A DNA stretch of 64,000 nt, from the NCBI GenBank assembly GCA_020064725.1, contig JAGTWJ010000007.1, positions 2,542,001 through 2,606,000 of the forward strand, written 5' to 3'. The notes under the pieces are model-generated. The model did not search any database. It worked only from the letters and a program-made list of their open reading frames with translations, and had not been told where the DNA came from. Source of the DNA: Drechslerella dactyloides. Taxonomy: Eukaryota > Ascomycota > Orbiliomycetes > Orbiliales > Orbiliaceae. The first letter of the stretch is position 1; every line of letters begins with the position of its first letter. Below, one piece after another: positions 1 to 13,600 of this stretch. The position numbers were made by a program, and so were the translations under genes.

Positions 1-1972
1 GTTTGTCACTGCATCGGGTAATTGCTATGTTCAACACGAACACGCGGGGCTTGCGATTTCCTGACTACGGGAGAGCAACAGGCTCTGGTGGTATGTACCA
101 CTGTCATCCTTGGTGATGGATACGTGATCCACCATTTTTTTGCGGAATACCATATACAACTTATATCCTTCGCGATGATTCTTACGCGAAATGAAAGGAG
201 TGAGACAATTAAAATCTCAACGCCAGCGGCGACAGATGTCTGGATGAACGAGCGCTGTCGCGATAGAGTACGATTGATGGCCAGTCAATGCAATGGCGGT
301 CACCGACCTGTCGTGGGATCCCAATGGCGTGTCTGAGCAACTGAGTAATTCAAACTAGATAAACCCTGCCTGGCCGTTCCGTGATGCACGAACAATAACG
401 GGCGAGCGCGCACTGACATTTTGTCCGTGGCCCCTCTTCAAGCGAAGAAAGGTCAGCTCATGAGCTCAGACCAAGCCACGAAAAAGCCTAAACTGAACTT
501 CTTAGACGATGGCTTACTGATTCTTACGAGATAGCCACTTTCCCATTTGCCTCCGAAGAGCCACTGGATATTCTGAGGTTGGAAACAGGACACCATCACC
601 ATCAAGCCGTCTTAGGGGGGGTTGGAAATTCTTTACCCCCTCGAGGGCTTTCGGGAGGAAGTCTGGGTCGGGGGGACGCACGATGATATGATTGTAACCC
701 TTCACTCCTGCGGTAGCGTCCATGGTTTCTTTTTAATGGTTCACAGCAGCAGCAAATATCAAATTCGGTGGACAAGGAACCAGCTGTGTTTGATCCAATT
801 GGGAGGCCGAGGCTGGGATATGCAGGTGAAAAATGGCCTCCGGCGCCTAAGCTAAAGAGATCCCCACCATCATCGTTATGCCGTCCGATCCAATAATATC
901 GATTCCGCAGAGGGAACAGCTTCAAGACACAACAGAAGAACCAGTGCGTGATTCCCATACCTTGGGGAAAGCTTTCTTTTTCTTTTCTTGTTTTTGTCGT
1001 CCGCGTTTCTCACGGCTTCCGAGTTCAGAACCTGAGAAGAGCTCAAACCGTACTCGTAATTGCTTTGGGCTCTGCACTGAACCATTCATGCTCCGATGAG
1101 GGCCGGTGCTTGTACAGATACCTGCCAGGTACTGCGATCAGTCCAGGTGCTGTCAGGGTTAGCTACTACTGAACCAATCTCAATCTCGACGGCCACCTTT
1201 GAAGGCGCCAACCAGGGTCCCCAACTGCCTCGCAGTCAATGAAATGACATTTTCGGACACTGCGGCGTTGACTTATGTTTGCGACTGCGCATTCACTTCT
1301 GACCTGCGCATGCTCGTTGGACAAGAGGAAGGTATTTGCCGTTCCCTTTGAACTTTTCCCGCCTGTGCAGGGCCCGGCCACACTCTCATGCTGCGGACGA
1401 AGCAGCAGACGACCGCACCCTTGACTGTTGGTTTCGACCATTAGGTTTCATCTTTGGGCCCCTCACGAGCGGGAAAAAAAGTAATACGGGAAATCGACGA
1501 GTGAGAAAGAAGTCTACACCAGAGCTTAAGTGGCTTACCACGAGGGCAACAAAAAGCTCGCAGTCTTCCCCCACACGCCGAACGCCGCCTCCTCGATTAC
1601 TTTTTCTTTCCTCCCCTTCTCCTTAGCCGCTTGAGGATTTCATAGCATCATTTCTGCCATCGGCCTGCACGTAGTGGTTCGTACACGTCGGAGCGATCGA
1701 AGCTCAACTTGCCCTATTCCATTCCGCACCACGCCCTAAATTCAGCAGACAAACAAGACCGGAAGACGTGGACGGCGTTGGGTTTCACCTCGACACGAAC
1801 TCTACCGTCCCAACATAAGGCGAACCACCAACAGTTTTAGCCAACATTGTAACTGACCTATACTTATATTCCAAGTCGGCGTTCCGTCCACGGTATCTGG
1901 GCTTCCTTAGGGAAGTAAGATCTCAAGCCGGTCGCTACTTTGACGGCGCTCTACCGTCGAGCAGCGTTAAAA
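1..1972. other. Gene-free left end and upstream region of the SAM/PH gene
   Basis: No convincing coding region is visible. Open frames reach only about 118 codons, overlap one another on both strands, and show no domain or codon-use signal. The last few hundred bases probably hold the promoter and 5' leader of the SAM/PH gene. Confidence 0.5.
1599..1625 (+). promoter_or_regulatory. Pyrimidine tract upstream of the SAM/PH gene
   Basis: An almost pure C/T run lies about 350 bases before the ATG at 1973. Such tracts are common just upstream of transcription starts in filamentous fungi. The position is seen; its role is inferred. Confidence 0.3.
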
Positions 1973-4837
1973 ATGTCGTATTCTCACCAGCATCAGTACC
2001 TTCATTCTTCGGTTCTACCGTCACTGGTAGGCATGGACAATAGAAGGCAACCGCGGCCGCTCTCCGAGGCGACCTCAATCGCGTCCTCAATCGACTTCGA
2101 CGATGCATCAGTCCTTCACTCGCCACGGGACAGGTTATCCAAAGCCCCAACTTACCGATATTCCACATACGATGATATGGAGCTGCCGGAAGACGTGGAA
2201 GAAGAAGAGGAGGAGTATATCATCGATGATATACAAGAAGTGTACGAAGGCGACGAAGACGCCGTCCAGGCTAACCTCTACAGCAAGACCATCATAATGA
2301 ACAGTTGGCTTGCGGATGGAGCGAGGGACTCGGTTGGATCTGTGAGTGACTCCTAATTCTGCGCGACCATATCCCAAGACTAATTCAGATCGCAGGATGG
2401 CATGAAAACCGCATCTTCTTGCGACGAAGCAAAAACCCCTACCACTCCGCCAATGGATTTTGGTGCGCCGCAGGAAATGAGCATGAAGAGGTCTACGGTT
2501 GGGCCTCGCGGACCTCACCTATTTAGTTCCATATTTCTACAGGCACATCAAAGCGAGGAGCATCTGGAAGACGACTACCTGCCTCCAATCTCACCTATCC
2601 GTGAATCGTCGTATTCCAGTCCGTATTCCAGGAGGTCACCGGTTGGCTCGCAGCATAGTCTGCATATTCCTCAGCCGCCACCTAGACAGCACCTACCAAT
2701 CGATATCGATGTCAACGAGAGGCCCGTCAGCGCAATGTCAATGGCTCTGGAGGACATGGAGGGAGCGGAACTTGAGAATTGGTCGCCATCACAAGTGTGC
2801 GACTGGATGCGCCGTCTCGGTTTTGAGGATTCTCTCATCTATAAGTTCCGCCAGAACGATATCTCTGGCGCGATTCTCATGCAACTCAAATGGGAGGACC
2901 TCAAAGAGCTCGACATCCAATCCTTCGGCAAGCGCATTGAACTTTGGTCGGAACTCAACCACTTGCGGAAGTCCCCGATCGGGTCAAGCACCTCTCCCAA
3001 AAGAGAACTCAGCTTTGAAATGAGCTCTGTTCATTCTCCACCACTTCTATCCAGACATGCTTCTCGAAAGTCGCGAGAATCCAAGTTCCGCCATTCGCCG
3101 AATCTCTCAGCATCCCCATCGTCCTATACGTCGAGTCCATCCACAGTTACACGCTCCAACACGGTTGCAACTAGCCGGCCTTCGGCCCCTGGGCCCCGCA
3201 AGGTCCCACTTCTAAGAATAAGCACCGATGTTGCATCTCTTCAGCCAAGATCTCACCCGCGACTGCAGACATCCGCACCTGTAGAATCCGATAGCGAAGA
3301 AGAAATCGAGGAGGTCGACGAGTTTAGCGATCATGAAGAATATGAGACGGAGGAACGAGAGGATGAAGAGGCATCGGTTCCCATGACCGAAAAGCGCCGC
3401 CCGACTGGTCTCTCCATCATCATCCCCAGTTCCGCACTGGAAGTCCCTCCGTCTCTGAATTCCGCAGACTCGAGATCTTCGCATGACGGTGCCTCTCAGG
3501 GAGAGCGAAAGCACAAGCCTTTACCTCGCTTCACAGCGCCCAACCCTGCTAAGAGGAGAATAAGCAAGCGCTTATCAACACCAATATCTCCTGTTTCCGC
3601 GTCAATTGACATATTTGCTGCTCCATCAGTGCTTGGCTTGAGTCTTGGGAAGCGGTTGACGATGGTTGAAGCCGAGTCTCCGAGATGGGGCAACGACGAG
3701 CTTCATACACGGAGCCCTTGGGCCCCATCTATCTGTGCCTCAAGCGATGTCCTAAGTCCTTCGGATCGCGGGGATATGAAGTTGAAGGCCGATGAACTGC
3801 GCAAAGTCAGCGCCCTGTCAGCGCAAGAGCAGGTCAATAAGTTTATTACCCTTCAGCACTTGCAGCGACTTGAGGAGCGAGCCCCATCCAGCTTGAAGCA
3901 TGAGACTACCCGCGAAGCAAGCCCATTGTCTCCCCATAGCGCGCTCTCGGTCAAGTCTCAACCCGTCATGTCCAAAGCGGTGCAAAGGAGCACCTCTCTT
4001 CGATCTTTCGACAGACATAAGCCAAGACCGTTGCAGCTCTCAGATGAAGCGGTTGCGCCCGGGCCGGCTTCCGCCGACTTCACTCCACGAAACCTTGATA
4101 AGCGCAAGGTTTACCCGCTGGCAGATTCAACGGCTGCACAGGGGTCGGTTCCGCCGATGCTACGTTCGGCAACAGCCCCTGGCCCACCTCTTGCCTCCCA
4201 GAGCACACCAGCACTGGTCCGCTCTGCCTCTGCCTCCAGCCCTAAGCTATCCCAGGAAGCCACCTTGACGCGCTCGAACTCCATAGTCAGCAAGAAGGGC
4301 TCGACGACTGGTTCCGGCAAGAAGCCGCGAAGCCTCGGAAAGTCAGTCATCGACACCGTCAATGAAGAAGCCGAGTGGGAAGACGCATCCAGTCATGGTT
4401 CGACCCCAGCATCCCCGAGTGAGCGAGTGTTCACAGGAGAGATGAAGAAAAAGGCCAACCATTTCCTTCGTAACGAATGGGTTAACCATCGCGTGGAGCT
4501 CCGAGGCACAAAACTCACGATCTTCAAGTCAACGACTGGACGCGATGTTCTCATGTCACTTGAAATCGATGATTACAGTGTCACATGCACGACCGCTGGA
4601 TCGAACAAGTTCAAGGGCCTCAAGACTAGCTCCAAGAAGGATTCGGATGGCATGTACCATTTCCAGCTTGTGCCCAACCAAGAAGCTAAAAAATCCGGGG
4701 AGCCAAAGAAAGAACATCACTTCACAGTCTCTAGCCGCGAAGAACGCATCGATTGGATGAGAGAACTCATGCTTGCTAAAGCTATAAAACAAAAGAAGTC
4801 TGGATTCCAGGTCGAGGTCAACGGAAAGATGATGTAA
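1973..4837 (+). CDS. SAM and PH domain signalling/scaffold protein (Boi-like, no SH3)
   Basis: Two exons, 1973-2341 and 2396-4837, give 936 residues. The 54-nt intron is phase 0: GTGAGT donor, a CTAAT branch site and GCAG acceptor. A nearer CAG at 2388 would break the frame. The ATG at 1973 follows AAA, a good fungal start context. A SAM domain spans about residues 248-313 (the segment begins ELENWSPSQVCDW), and a PH domain spans about 801-916 (begins VFTGEMKKKAN, ends SSREERIDWMRELM). The roughly 490 residues between them are Ser/Pro-rich and low in complexity with an acidic stretch, probably disordered and phosphorylated. SAM domains mediate protein-protein contacts and PH domains often bind phosphoinositides, so a membrane-associated scaffold in polarity or signalling is likely. 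Yeast Boi1/Boi2 have SH3-SAM-PH order; no SH3 is visible here. The domain calls are firm, the pathway is not. Confidence 0.85.
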
Positions 4838-7800
4838 GGAATCATCTGTCTATCAGTACAACTTTTATACCGTGAGAGTTTCACTGTCCATATTTTCCAA
4901 CGTTTATACTGCACATATGAATCTTGCGTTTTCCCTTCACCCCATAAACGGCTTGGGCTTAGCATACATGTCTCGCGGCGTTCTTGTTTGTGTATTTCAG
5001 CGAGCAGTCTCCTCTCTTCTGTTTTTGTATACCATGTCACTTTTTGCCTTGCTTTTTTCTTCATCTGTTACGACTGGCGGGTTCTTTGGAGTATTCCTTT
5101 GGGTGTTCTTCTACGCACTGGCGGCATGGAAAAATTACCAAGACGCCATTTTCTTTATAGGGAACAAATTTAATCTTCCCTCTTTAACGACGCCTACAAC
5201 AACTGGTCAAAAAAGGACATGCGATGTTTGAGTTTATCGTGCTTTGGGGTTATTTTACTCAATTTTTTTTGTTTAGCGATATCGATATATAAATGGGCCC
5301 AAAAGAACATGGATCCTTGAGAGGGTCTAATAAGCGCAAGCTTCGATCGGTGTTTTGTGTTTACTGAAATCATGTTTCTTGCGATATTTGGAATTCGTTC
5401 ACACGCGTTCACGAATAGCTTTGCTTTATAGGTTCATTTCAATGGTGGTTTCCGATGTATCATCTTCTGCTCATGATACCTTCCTTGGTCAGCGTGCTTT
5501 GATGTATTTTTCCGAAATACTCTTGTGTCTACTTACCATCCTATTTCGTGTTTATATCTCGTGGAATTATAATTTTAGTCAATATGTCTCGTATCCTATA
5601 AAATGAACTAGTTTATCATCTGTTGGGATCTTTGTTCTTTCTTCCAGCATGTTCGAACTCTAGATTCCTGACTTTAAGTAGTAAACAAGTGATCGGGTTT
5701 AAACGATGCTAAATTGATATTGCGGCGTTAGAATCGAACCTCTATTGTCTAAAAACTTGGGTTTACAGGGCTGGTCTCCTTTCTACAGATCAAGCCTTGA
5801 CCACTAGGGCGACCTATTAGGTTCCCATCTGAATACGGATTTCATCGAATATTGCTCTGTTGTTCCACACGCCATCGATAATCATATACACAACACTACC
5901 TGACTAAGTATTATTGAGGGCTGATACCGTAGTTAAGATCGATCTCTTAATCGGTAAACAGTCACATTGACTATAGATTCCCTTTAAAACTAACTGTCAG
6001 TGTTTCTAGGTGAATAGGTTGTGGACACCTCCGCAACCATATCTAGCAAAACGCCAACCACTCTAAAATCGGCGAAATTGTTCTTGCTTGGAAATCACAG
6101 TGCTGGTTATATGATGGTTTCCCTGAACCATGGCATTCGCAGAATCGTGAACGTTGATGATGTCGGTGTACCATATCATAAAACATCGCGAGCACCGGAT
6201 ATCGCCGGGCTCCAGGCTGGGAAAAATATCGGCCAGCGAAACGCATGCATACGGTTTCGAGCGCGAGCGTGTATGTGACCTGGCTTATAATGAGGGTTTC
6301 ACTGTTAAAGGTTTTTTTTATTCCCTGCTAATTGCCGTAATGGAGTGCATGCGATCAACCAGATGTATCTATCGAAGATGTTTAGTTTACAAGACAAATT
6401 GAAGGTATGATATTTTAGCCGACCCCTACCCACATTGACATTTCACTGACAAGCATCAAGGATGCATCTATGTACCCATTTATATTTGTAGCGCTTTATG
6501 TTTCTTACATGCATCTCTGCATGCATGTTGAGTAGACGCTATCACTTCTGTACGTATGTAGCTGGCTATAACATTCATGATATAGCTGAGCTGTAGAATG
6601 ATAGCTCGGGTTGCATCACAGAGCTAGCTCCAAAGCGCGCATCAGCTGTAGATGCACGTACGCCCGAGTTTTCGAAGCGAACTTGCAGGACCACCGGGTT
6701 TCTATTAAAGACGGACAAGGGTCAATGTGCATGGCTTGTACGATGTGCCATCCATGTTAGTTAGCCGGAGTGCCGCAGGATTGAAGTGATGACATGGCAT
6801 CAGCTCTTCGTCAATCAAGGTTTGGGCGATACACGGCCCGTTTCGGTGTGATCGAACAGGGCGGGCGTGCATGCAGATGGCCTTGCTTCTAGCTGGGATC
6901 AAAGCGGCAGCTTGATTTCTAGATTTCAAGGATGCAAGCCTAATGTATGCATGTAGATACCATGTTTCTGCGAAGTACACAGGCATTTCATGCATACAAC
7001 AGCTGTAGATGGTCAGCTGATGTCGGGAATAAACGCACATCCGGAGATACTTCCTGCGGGGGCTTGAGCGCACCCGTGGCCATGATGCTATAACCGTCAT
7101 ATCATATACCTTAAATTATTAACGCTCGGATGGTAGAGCAGCTGACGTGTCCTATACAGGCCGTTGCATATTAAACTTGCGAAGTAATGGTTTTCGGGAA
7201 GAATTACTTTCATGTGAGGTGAAGAAACTTCCCGAAGGGACTGCCAATATTGAAACAGGCAGTGTCGCTATAGACGCCATCGTTCGGAAATTGCATTAAC
7301 TACATAAACCCACATGACTTACTGTCTCAAGGTATCATCAAGTAGAATCCCATGCTGGAGTCGTCTCGTTTCGAGAAGAGCTCTTGCCGACTGCCTTTAC
7401 AAAGATGTTACCGTTCAGACCCCCATTGCATGCAATTGCAGTGCTCTGACCTCGAGTGGGGCCGCTTTTACAATGGCGACTAGCGGGGCGAGCTGCATAA
7501 TCTGAATGCAATATTCTGTTTCGAGGTAAAGAAGCGAGCACGAATGACCTCCAGCCGAGAATGATGATATTGATCCGAGCATGTTTACTTCAGGTCGAGG
7601 CGGCTATTGGGACTAATCTGCCAGGCTGCCATGCGAATGCATGAATTGGTTCGTGCCATTTTGTTCCAGAGACACAAATGCCAGGACATGGCCGCGCAAT
7701 GTACCTATCTTTTCGGACGAAGAACCTGACGGCAGGTTAATTTTACTAACGCTAAGGTGAAAGTCTTTTTTTGTCAAGGCGAAGACGGCTGAACCTAACT

Positions 7801-9392
7801 ATCGGTTCTGAGAGGCCAATGGCATTACCGTGAACTATCAAAGCCTACAGGGAAGGACCACATCTTGCTGGCGCGGAAAGTGAGCACGAAGGTAACATTT
7901 TGTGCGTGATGTCTGATGCAGGTCTGACGATTCATGAAGATTACGATATATGCTCAAGCACTCAAAGTTCGATGTTTTGAGCTGTTTAGGCTCGAATGTC
8001 GATATCATTGTCAGGAACGCCTGTCAACAAGTATTAGGAGCAGACCTGCGTTTGCGTTGTACGAGTTTTTGATACCTAACAATAGGTATTGTTTGCAGAG
8101 CGCTTAACAGTCGCCTGTCATTCGTCAAATGGTGCCAGGACGTCTCTACGGCCTCAGATCCTTGAATTCGCTCATCGGTCGGCCGGCAAGATAGCGGGTA
8201 ATACGTGTGGATGTCATGGGTAGGCTGGTATGTTTCCAGGTATTCGCCATGCAGCGTTCGTGTCGACCGAGTAGTGAGCCAGGCTAGTTTTGTAATAGGA
8301 GCTGCACGGGTGGGGACGGAACCTTCTGATCTCGCGCTGGTGAAACATTACTGATGTTTTTAGCATGTGTACCTGGTGAAATGACTAATGTCTTTCGCAG
8401 ACATCGATGATAGGCCCCATTGTTTAGTTCGGAAAGAATATCGTTGGCTGCGGTCACTTTTCAGGCTGGAGGTGGAGGCTGTGACAAAGTCACGCGATGT
8501 CCTAGCTACGAACCACCAACCTTCGACTTAAACAAATTCAGACTGAGGAATTGGTCTAATGGTCTGAAATTCTAAGCTGAAGTCAAGGCCTACGTATTAA
8601 TACTGACGCGTCCATGTCTCGTGATACAATGGGTGGTCGTCCATTCGGTCTACAAGCAAACATGTTAACAAGAGCTATGATTTTTTTGGGGTTTCCAATC
8701 TTTTGTTTTATATCTTAAATTTATCAGGGACAGTCCAGACGCCTGGCATCTTTCTTTCGTCGAAGGCAAAGATCGCTTCGGCACCACAGGATTTCAGGGA
8801 AGACGCATCCCTATCTCGTCGTTCCAAAGACAATATGAAAGTGTCAGGAAGGCTGATTCTTGCTCATCCGTTCAGACAGTGTAACTGGAACGATCAGACA
8901 AACTAGCGGCTGAACACACTCGCTTTCAAGCAGCAACACCAATATCACAAATTTAACTGAGCGACTGACAAAGGAAATAGGGAAGTGATGTCCGAATAAA
9001 AACCAACGACCTAGACCATCGATAGAGCGAGCTCAATGTCGATGAGGTAGCCGGGGAATGATATTAAAAGAGGTTTTGGAAGAGAAAGGATATTGTATGT
9101 ATGAAGAAACAAGCGAAGCCCAACGGGAAACAGTGAACTGCAGAACAGAAAAACTCAACATGTTTTGCCAAAACGCTATGCACACATTGTATATAGGTAG
9201 AAAGGAGAGGCGTGAATCGTTTGACGTTTCTTGACCGCCGGATTTCCAGATTGTTAGGATGATTAGAGCAAAGAAAAGGGTATCCATCGATATAAACAGA
9301 AAACGGAAGGAAATTGGCTACATATGTTCAAGGAAATGGGTGTGAAGGAGAGTGGGGGATATGGAAGCGATCAAACCACCACCACAGTTGAC
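4838..9392. other. 4.5 kb gene-free stretch between the SAM/PH and four-helix genes
   Basis: No coding region is supported. Open frames are at most about 130 codons and have no recognisable motif. The stretch includes the 3' flank of the SAM/PH gene, a degenerate tRNA-like sequence at 5721-5813, and a cluster of GCATGC palindromes between about 6240 and 7430. The final few hundred bases are the likely 3' UTR of the minus-strand membrane protein gene. Confidence 0.5.
5721..5813 (-). pseudogene. Degenerate tRNA-like sequence
   Basis: Read on the minus strand, this segment has an A-box-like element (TAGTGGTCAAGG) and, about 60 bases later, a near-consensus B box (GGTTCGATTCT). The acceptor and T stems do not pair properly: only the closing pairs of the T stem form. 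Two loops reading CTGTAGA and CTGTAAA could each present a GTA (Tyr) anticodon, and a chimeric or intron-bearing Tyr relic is possible. I treat it as a decayed tRNA or a tRNA-derived element, not a working gene. Confidence 0.25.
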
Positions 9393-10621
9393 TTATTTTG
9401 ACGATGGCTTGGTGGCTTCGCCGGTATGAGGGTCGATAGCCAATCCAGATTTTGGATCGATGATTGGGGCTCCAACAGTCATGCTAGTTGGTGGGATATA
9501 CATTGAGTATCCACGTTCAGCGAGGTTGATATCGGTTGTAGTCTTCATTTCGTGTTCAGTTGGGCGGTAGACATCCTCGTCGCCATCGGCGAGTTTGCGG
9601 AGGTAGAGCTCGTGGCGAGCCTTGTCGCGGAGGTCCATCGACTTGCGAAGCTTGCTCTTGGACGCATAGCGCCAGAAAGCACCAGCGTAAAGAATGATAG
9701 CCAGCGATTCAATGATAATTTCAATCATTGAGCAGACAAAGGTCCAATCCTGTAACCAGCAAATGTTAGCCCACGTTATTCGAACCATATTCAAATCGAT
9801 TTGCTACGAAAGTGACTGACCAATTGCTTGCAAACGAGATCGTAGTTGATTGTATCCTGGAATAGCTCTTTGCGCTGGCCATCTTTGCATGCCCATGCCC
9901 ACATGTCATTTCCACCGCTGTTATTCTTTGCATTTGTGATCGTGGCAGCAACAACGGCCCAGAGTATAATCATGAAGAGGAAACCAAAGATCGAGAACGC
10001 GGTGAACCAAAGACTAGCTTGCTCGGCCTTCTCATGACCACCTTTCCAGTAAGAAATCAGGACAAGAATAGCCATGAGCAACGAAACACAGGCGATAGCG
10101 AGAGTAGCATAAGTTGGCCAGAGAACAGATTTCGGAGCCCATGGTGGAAGATTGTTCCGGCTAGCTAGGTTCTTGGTCGCGAAGAAGATCGCAAAGCTGG
10201 AAGCGGCGAGTGACAGGACGACAAGCGAGCAGCCAAAGTTTAGGCATCGGAGAAAAAGCTTGGCAGCTCGTATCCTGAATTTAATTTTCATATCGCTTTC
10301 CATGACTTTCTTGACTTTTTGCTCCCGTTCCTCGATTCTCTTTTGCTTAAGTTCAGCACCTTCTTCGTCGTCCTCTGGTAAGGCGAAGGTGGCGGTTTTT
10401 GGTCTCTTTGACGCGTCGAGGGCAGTACCGGGCCTGCTGCTGTCTCCACTGATCTTCTTCTCGGAGAGTTTGGCTTGAGTGGCAGCCATGGCATTTGCCA
10501 TGCTCTCTCGATATTTGTTCATGATACCTGGAGCTGGAGAAGCAGTACGCGAGACTGGTTCAGGAGTGATTTGGTCTCTTTGCTGGGTGCGAAGGGGAGT
10601 GGTCGGGCGACCCGTATCCAT
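9393..10621 (-). CDS. Four-transmembrane-helix protein, MARVEL-like topology
   Basis: Two exons on the minus strand, 10621-9821 and 9749-9393, give 385 residues. The 71-nt intron starts GTCAGT, has a GCTAAC branch site and ends TACAG; it is phase 0, joining VCKQL to DWTFVC. Residues 1-110 are polar, Thr/Ser/Pro-rich, then highly charged, and probably cytosolic. Four hydrophobic helices lie near 126-149, 166-192, 203-229 and 269-293. The third loop holds two Cys (WAWACKDG and DLVCKQL), which could pair outside the membrane. The tail after helix 4 is basic, then hydrophilic. Four helices with both ends cytosolic is the plan of MARVEL-type proteins, but no family signature is certain. The plasma membrane or endomembranes are likely sites. 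Function unknown. Confidence 0.8.
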
Positions 10622-13600
10622 TGTAGTGTAAGGATAAGAAGCCGGGATGGTAGAGCTGTTTAAATGATCCGAAGCGATATAATCTTGGGCGATTTAAGCG
10701 CTCACAAGATCGGACCCGTCCAGACAGCAGGAGTATGGCTAGAAAGGATATGCGTCTTCACTGAAGGTCGCTATATATATAATATGAATGTGTTAAGAAA
10801 GCTATCCTTTTCGGAAAGGCTGGAGAGTGCTCTTCGATCCGGAACTTAGGACTGACCCGCAATTCTTCTTCCTGAAGTATCTTGTGGTATCACGCCGAGC
10901 CTCGAAAAGACGATAGACAGATTGCAGAATAGAAAAAACGAAAGTGTTGGCCAAAGTTCAGGTCGTCAAGAGGAACTTTGATTGTCAAAATCAGATCGGT
11001 AGGAAGAGAGGAGGAAGGGAAAAAAGATCGAAGTCACAGGAGTGGGCGGGAGAGGGTATATGGGCAAGTTATTTTTGGAGTCCAGGCACCAGTCGACCTG
11101 CGTTATAATATAAACGGACGAGCCCTGATCACTGACATGGGACCAAGAAGCAGAGAGCTCGAGTACGGAAGGGCAAATTTGTTCCTGCTTATGCGCATTC
11201 ACCAATGCCGTTGCGCACTGGCGGGTTGCCGCTGCCTGCAGGCGTGCGGTGACTATCGCATGGTCCTGATTTCTATCAGCAGTGGTAGAGAGGCTATTTG
11301 ATTTTTGGGCGCCAACATCGCCGCTACGGTTGGCCCGCAAATCACAACAGGCCGGTCCATCGGTGAATTTGCTCGACTCGCAGCTGACTGTCCAGGTATT
11401 GAACGAGCCCACTGTCTGTTCTGTCTCTCAAATTCTTTTGACCGCTGTTGCGCCCCAGCCATCCGTGGGCGAATGAGAATCGCGAACCGGCGTTCCGACT
11501 GAAGCCCACAAAGCGCCGACACGCCGAATTGGGAAACTGGCAGGGATCTGTGCCAGTGAGCTGCCAGCCGCGGCCTCTGATTGGCTGCAGGGGTGCACAC
11601 CCAACCAGCCCAACGCTAGGACCTGCATCGCTTGTGGTTGGCCCAGGGACATTGCCCTCTTTGCAATCGCTGAAGAATCGGTTCTGATCCGGCCAGCGAG
11701 AATCGTGCAAACATATTTTTCCAGAATCCGTGGAAATTAAAAAGTATGTACATGCATGCAGCTGTAACAATTCGTCGTCATTGAGGATAGATATCCCTTA
11801 CCGTCGACGGGACGCGGCCCACCTGCATGCATGGAAGCGCTCGCGTTCGGTGATGAGGGTCTCGATGTTATCTCTCGTGTATGTTGACTTGCATGCTGGC
11901 GATGCGCTGTAATTCATACAGACGCATCTCTGGCATCATCGCTAGGCTGGCCCGAATCAATTCTTCCTCTCTCAACCAGACTAGCTGAATATTGGTTCGG
12001 TTCTTGATATCTGTTGCCGTTGTACGTGATTTGGCCTGTTGCATTGCGACTGTACGTACTCGCTGCACTGCCGAGGCGACTTTCCCGCTGCACCGGCACC
12101 CACCATTACGTCCAACGCAGCTGGTGGCCGCCTGTACGATCACTTGGCTTCATCGCGCCATAGAGCGCTGATACACAAGCGACATAAATCTAATCATGTA
12201 CGGCAGCCGATGTGACACTCAATTGATGCCGTGGTTGAGCAATAACTTCAGGAATTCAGGCTCTGGGATTAAATATAGAAATTCAAGTGGATTCGTAATA
12301 GTGTAATGCCGGCTATGGTCTAGCCCTTACTCGGCCCCACGCTGATCTTCGGGTTTGAGGGACGTGCGCAACATGCGAAATGCCTGTTTGCGTTCGCAGG
12401 CAGCTCGAACGGCTACAAAGGTTCCTGCAGCTGTGCCGTTGAGTCTGAACTTAAGGAGCGCATATATGTTCGTATTCTATAACTCTTCCTGTGAACGGAC
12501 AGACTCGCCCGAACTCTGGATCACGATTCGGCTGACCCCGCGGACGGGCGTTCACAAATATATCCAAAGATAGAGACATCTACAATGCCGGTCAACAAGT
12601 CGGATGGGATAGATCTATAGAACCGCCTTGCCGTAATACACATCCAAGGTTCAATTCACCAAGACCTGTGAGGGGCACTGCCCTGTCGCGCGACTCATGG
12701 CTTCAATATCACACCAGTCAAATCGAATCTCTCTTGGGGAAATTTCCCCACTCCTGCATACGAAACATATTAACGGCGATCCTGAGCTGCAATCATGTAC
12801 AAATTTTAAGGTTATTGACGTTTTTTTTGACTCTCAGTAGCGTAAAGCCGTGGAGCCAGTCGGAGACAGTCGTAATCCTTGCCGAACCCGACCAGGGAGG
12901 CACGTCAATATAATTCGGTAGACATATTGCTGTTACCATTTATAAACTGCGGGCGCTTCTTGACACAACGCGAACCATGGCAACCCTTCTGGAAAAATTT
13001 TGGCGACTTCTCAGTTGTCTTTGGAAGATCCTTTTTTTCACGTGAAAATATAATATATCAGCCAATGGACATTAGGCATGCTCTCGGCTCTAGTTTTGTC
13101 TTAATGAGCTCTTGGTCGACTGTCCCAGCTCTATAAATCTAATGAGCGCCAACGTCATTACTAGCAAGACAGGTTTTCGCCACACCCTCCAAGATGCTCC
13201 AATCACGAAATTATAATACCCACGACGACATACGTGTTCCCTGGCACAGCTCCCGACGAGTTGGCTGACTGGTCTGAAGCTTACAAATTCGAGGATTCAA
13301 GCAGTATATGCAGACTAGTCGACTGTCAGATGACCTAATCTATCGTTCTTAGTTATCTGCGCATGTACAGCTATATCGATAAATATATCTATCCGCGACG
13401 TCACAGGCGCTTCTGGGCTGCAGCGCATTTACATGTAGGGTATACGCCCGTAAGTTCCCATTGCATGCATAGTGCATTGATATCATCAATGCACCAAGGG
13501 TGTTAGTATGGCGCATCTATGCCCGAGAGGAGCCCCGACAGGCAACTGCCTTGCCGTCGACGTTGGCATCGTATGATATTGGACGCGATCGCTTCGCCTC

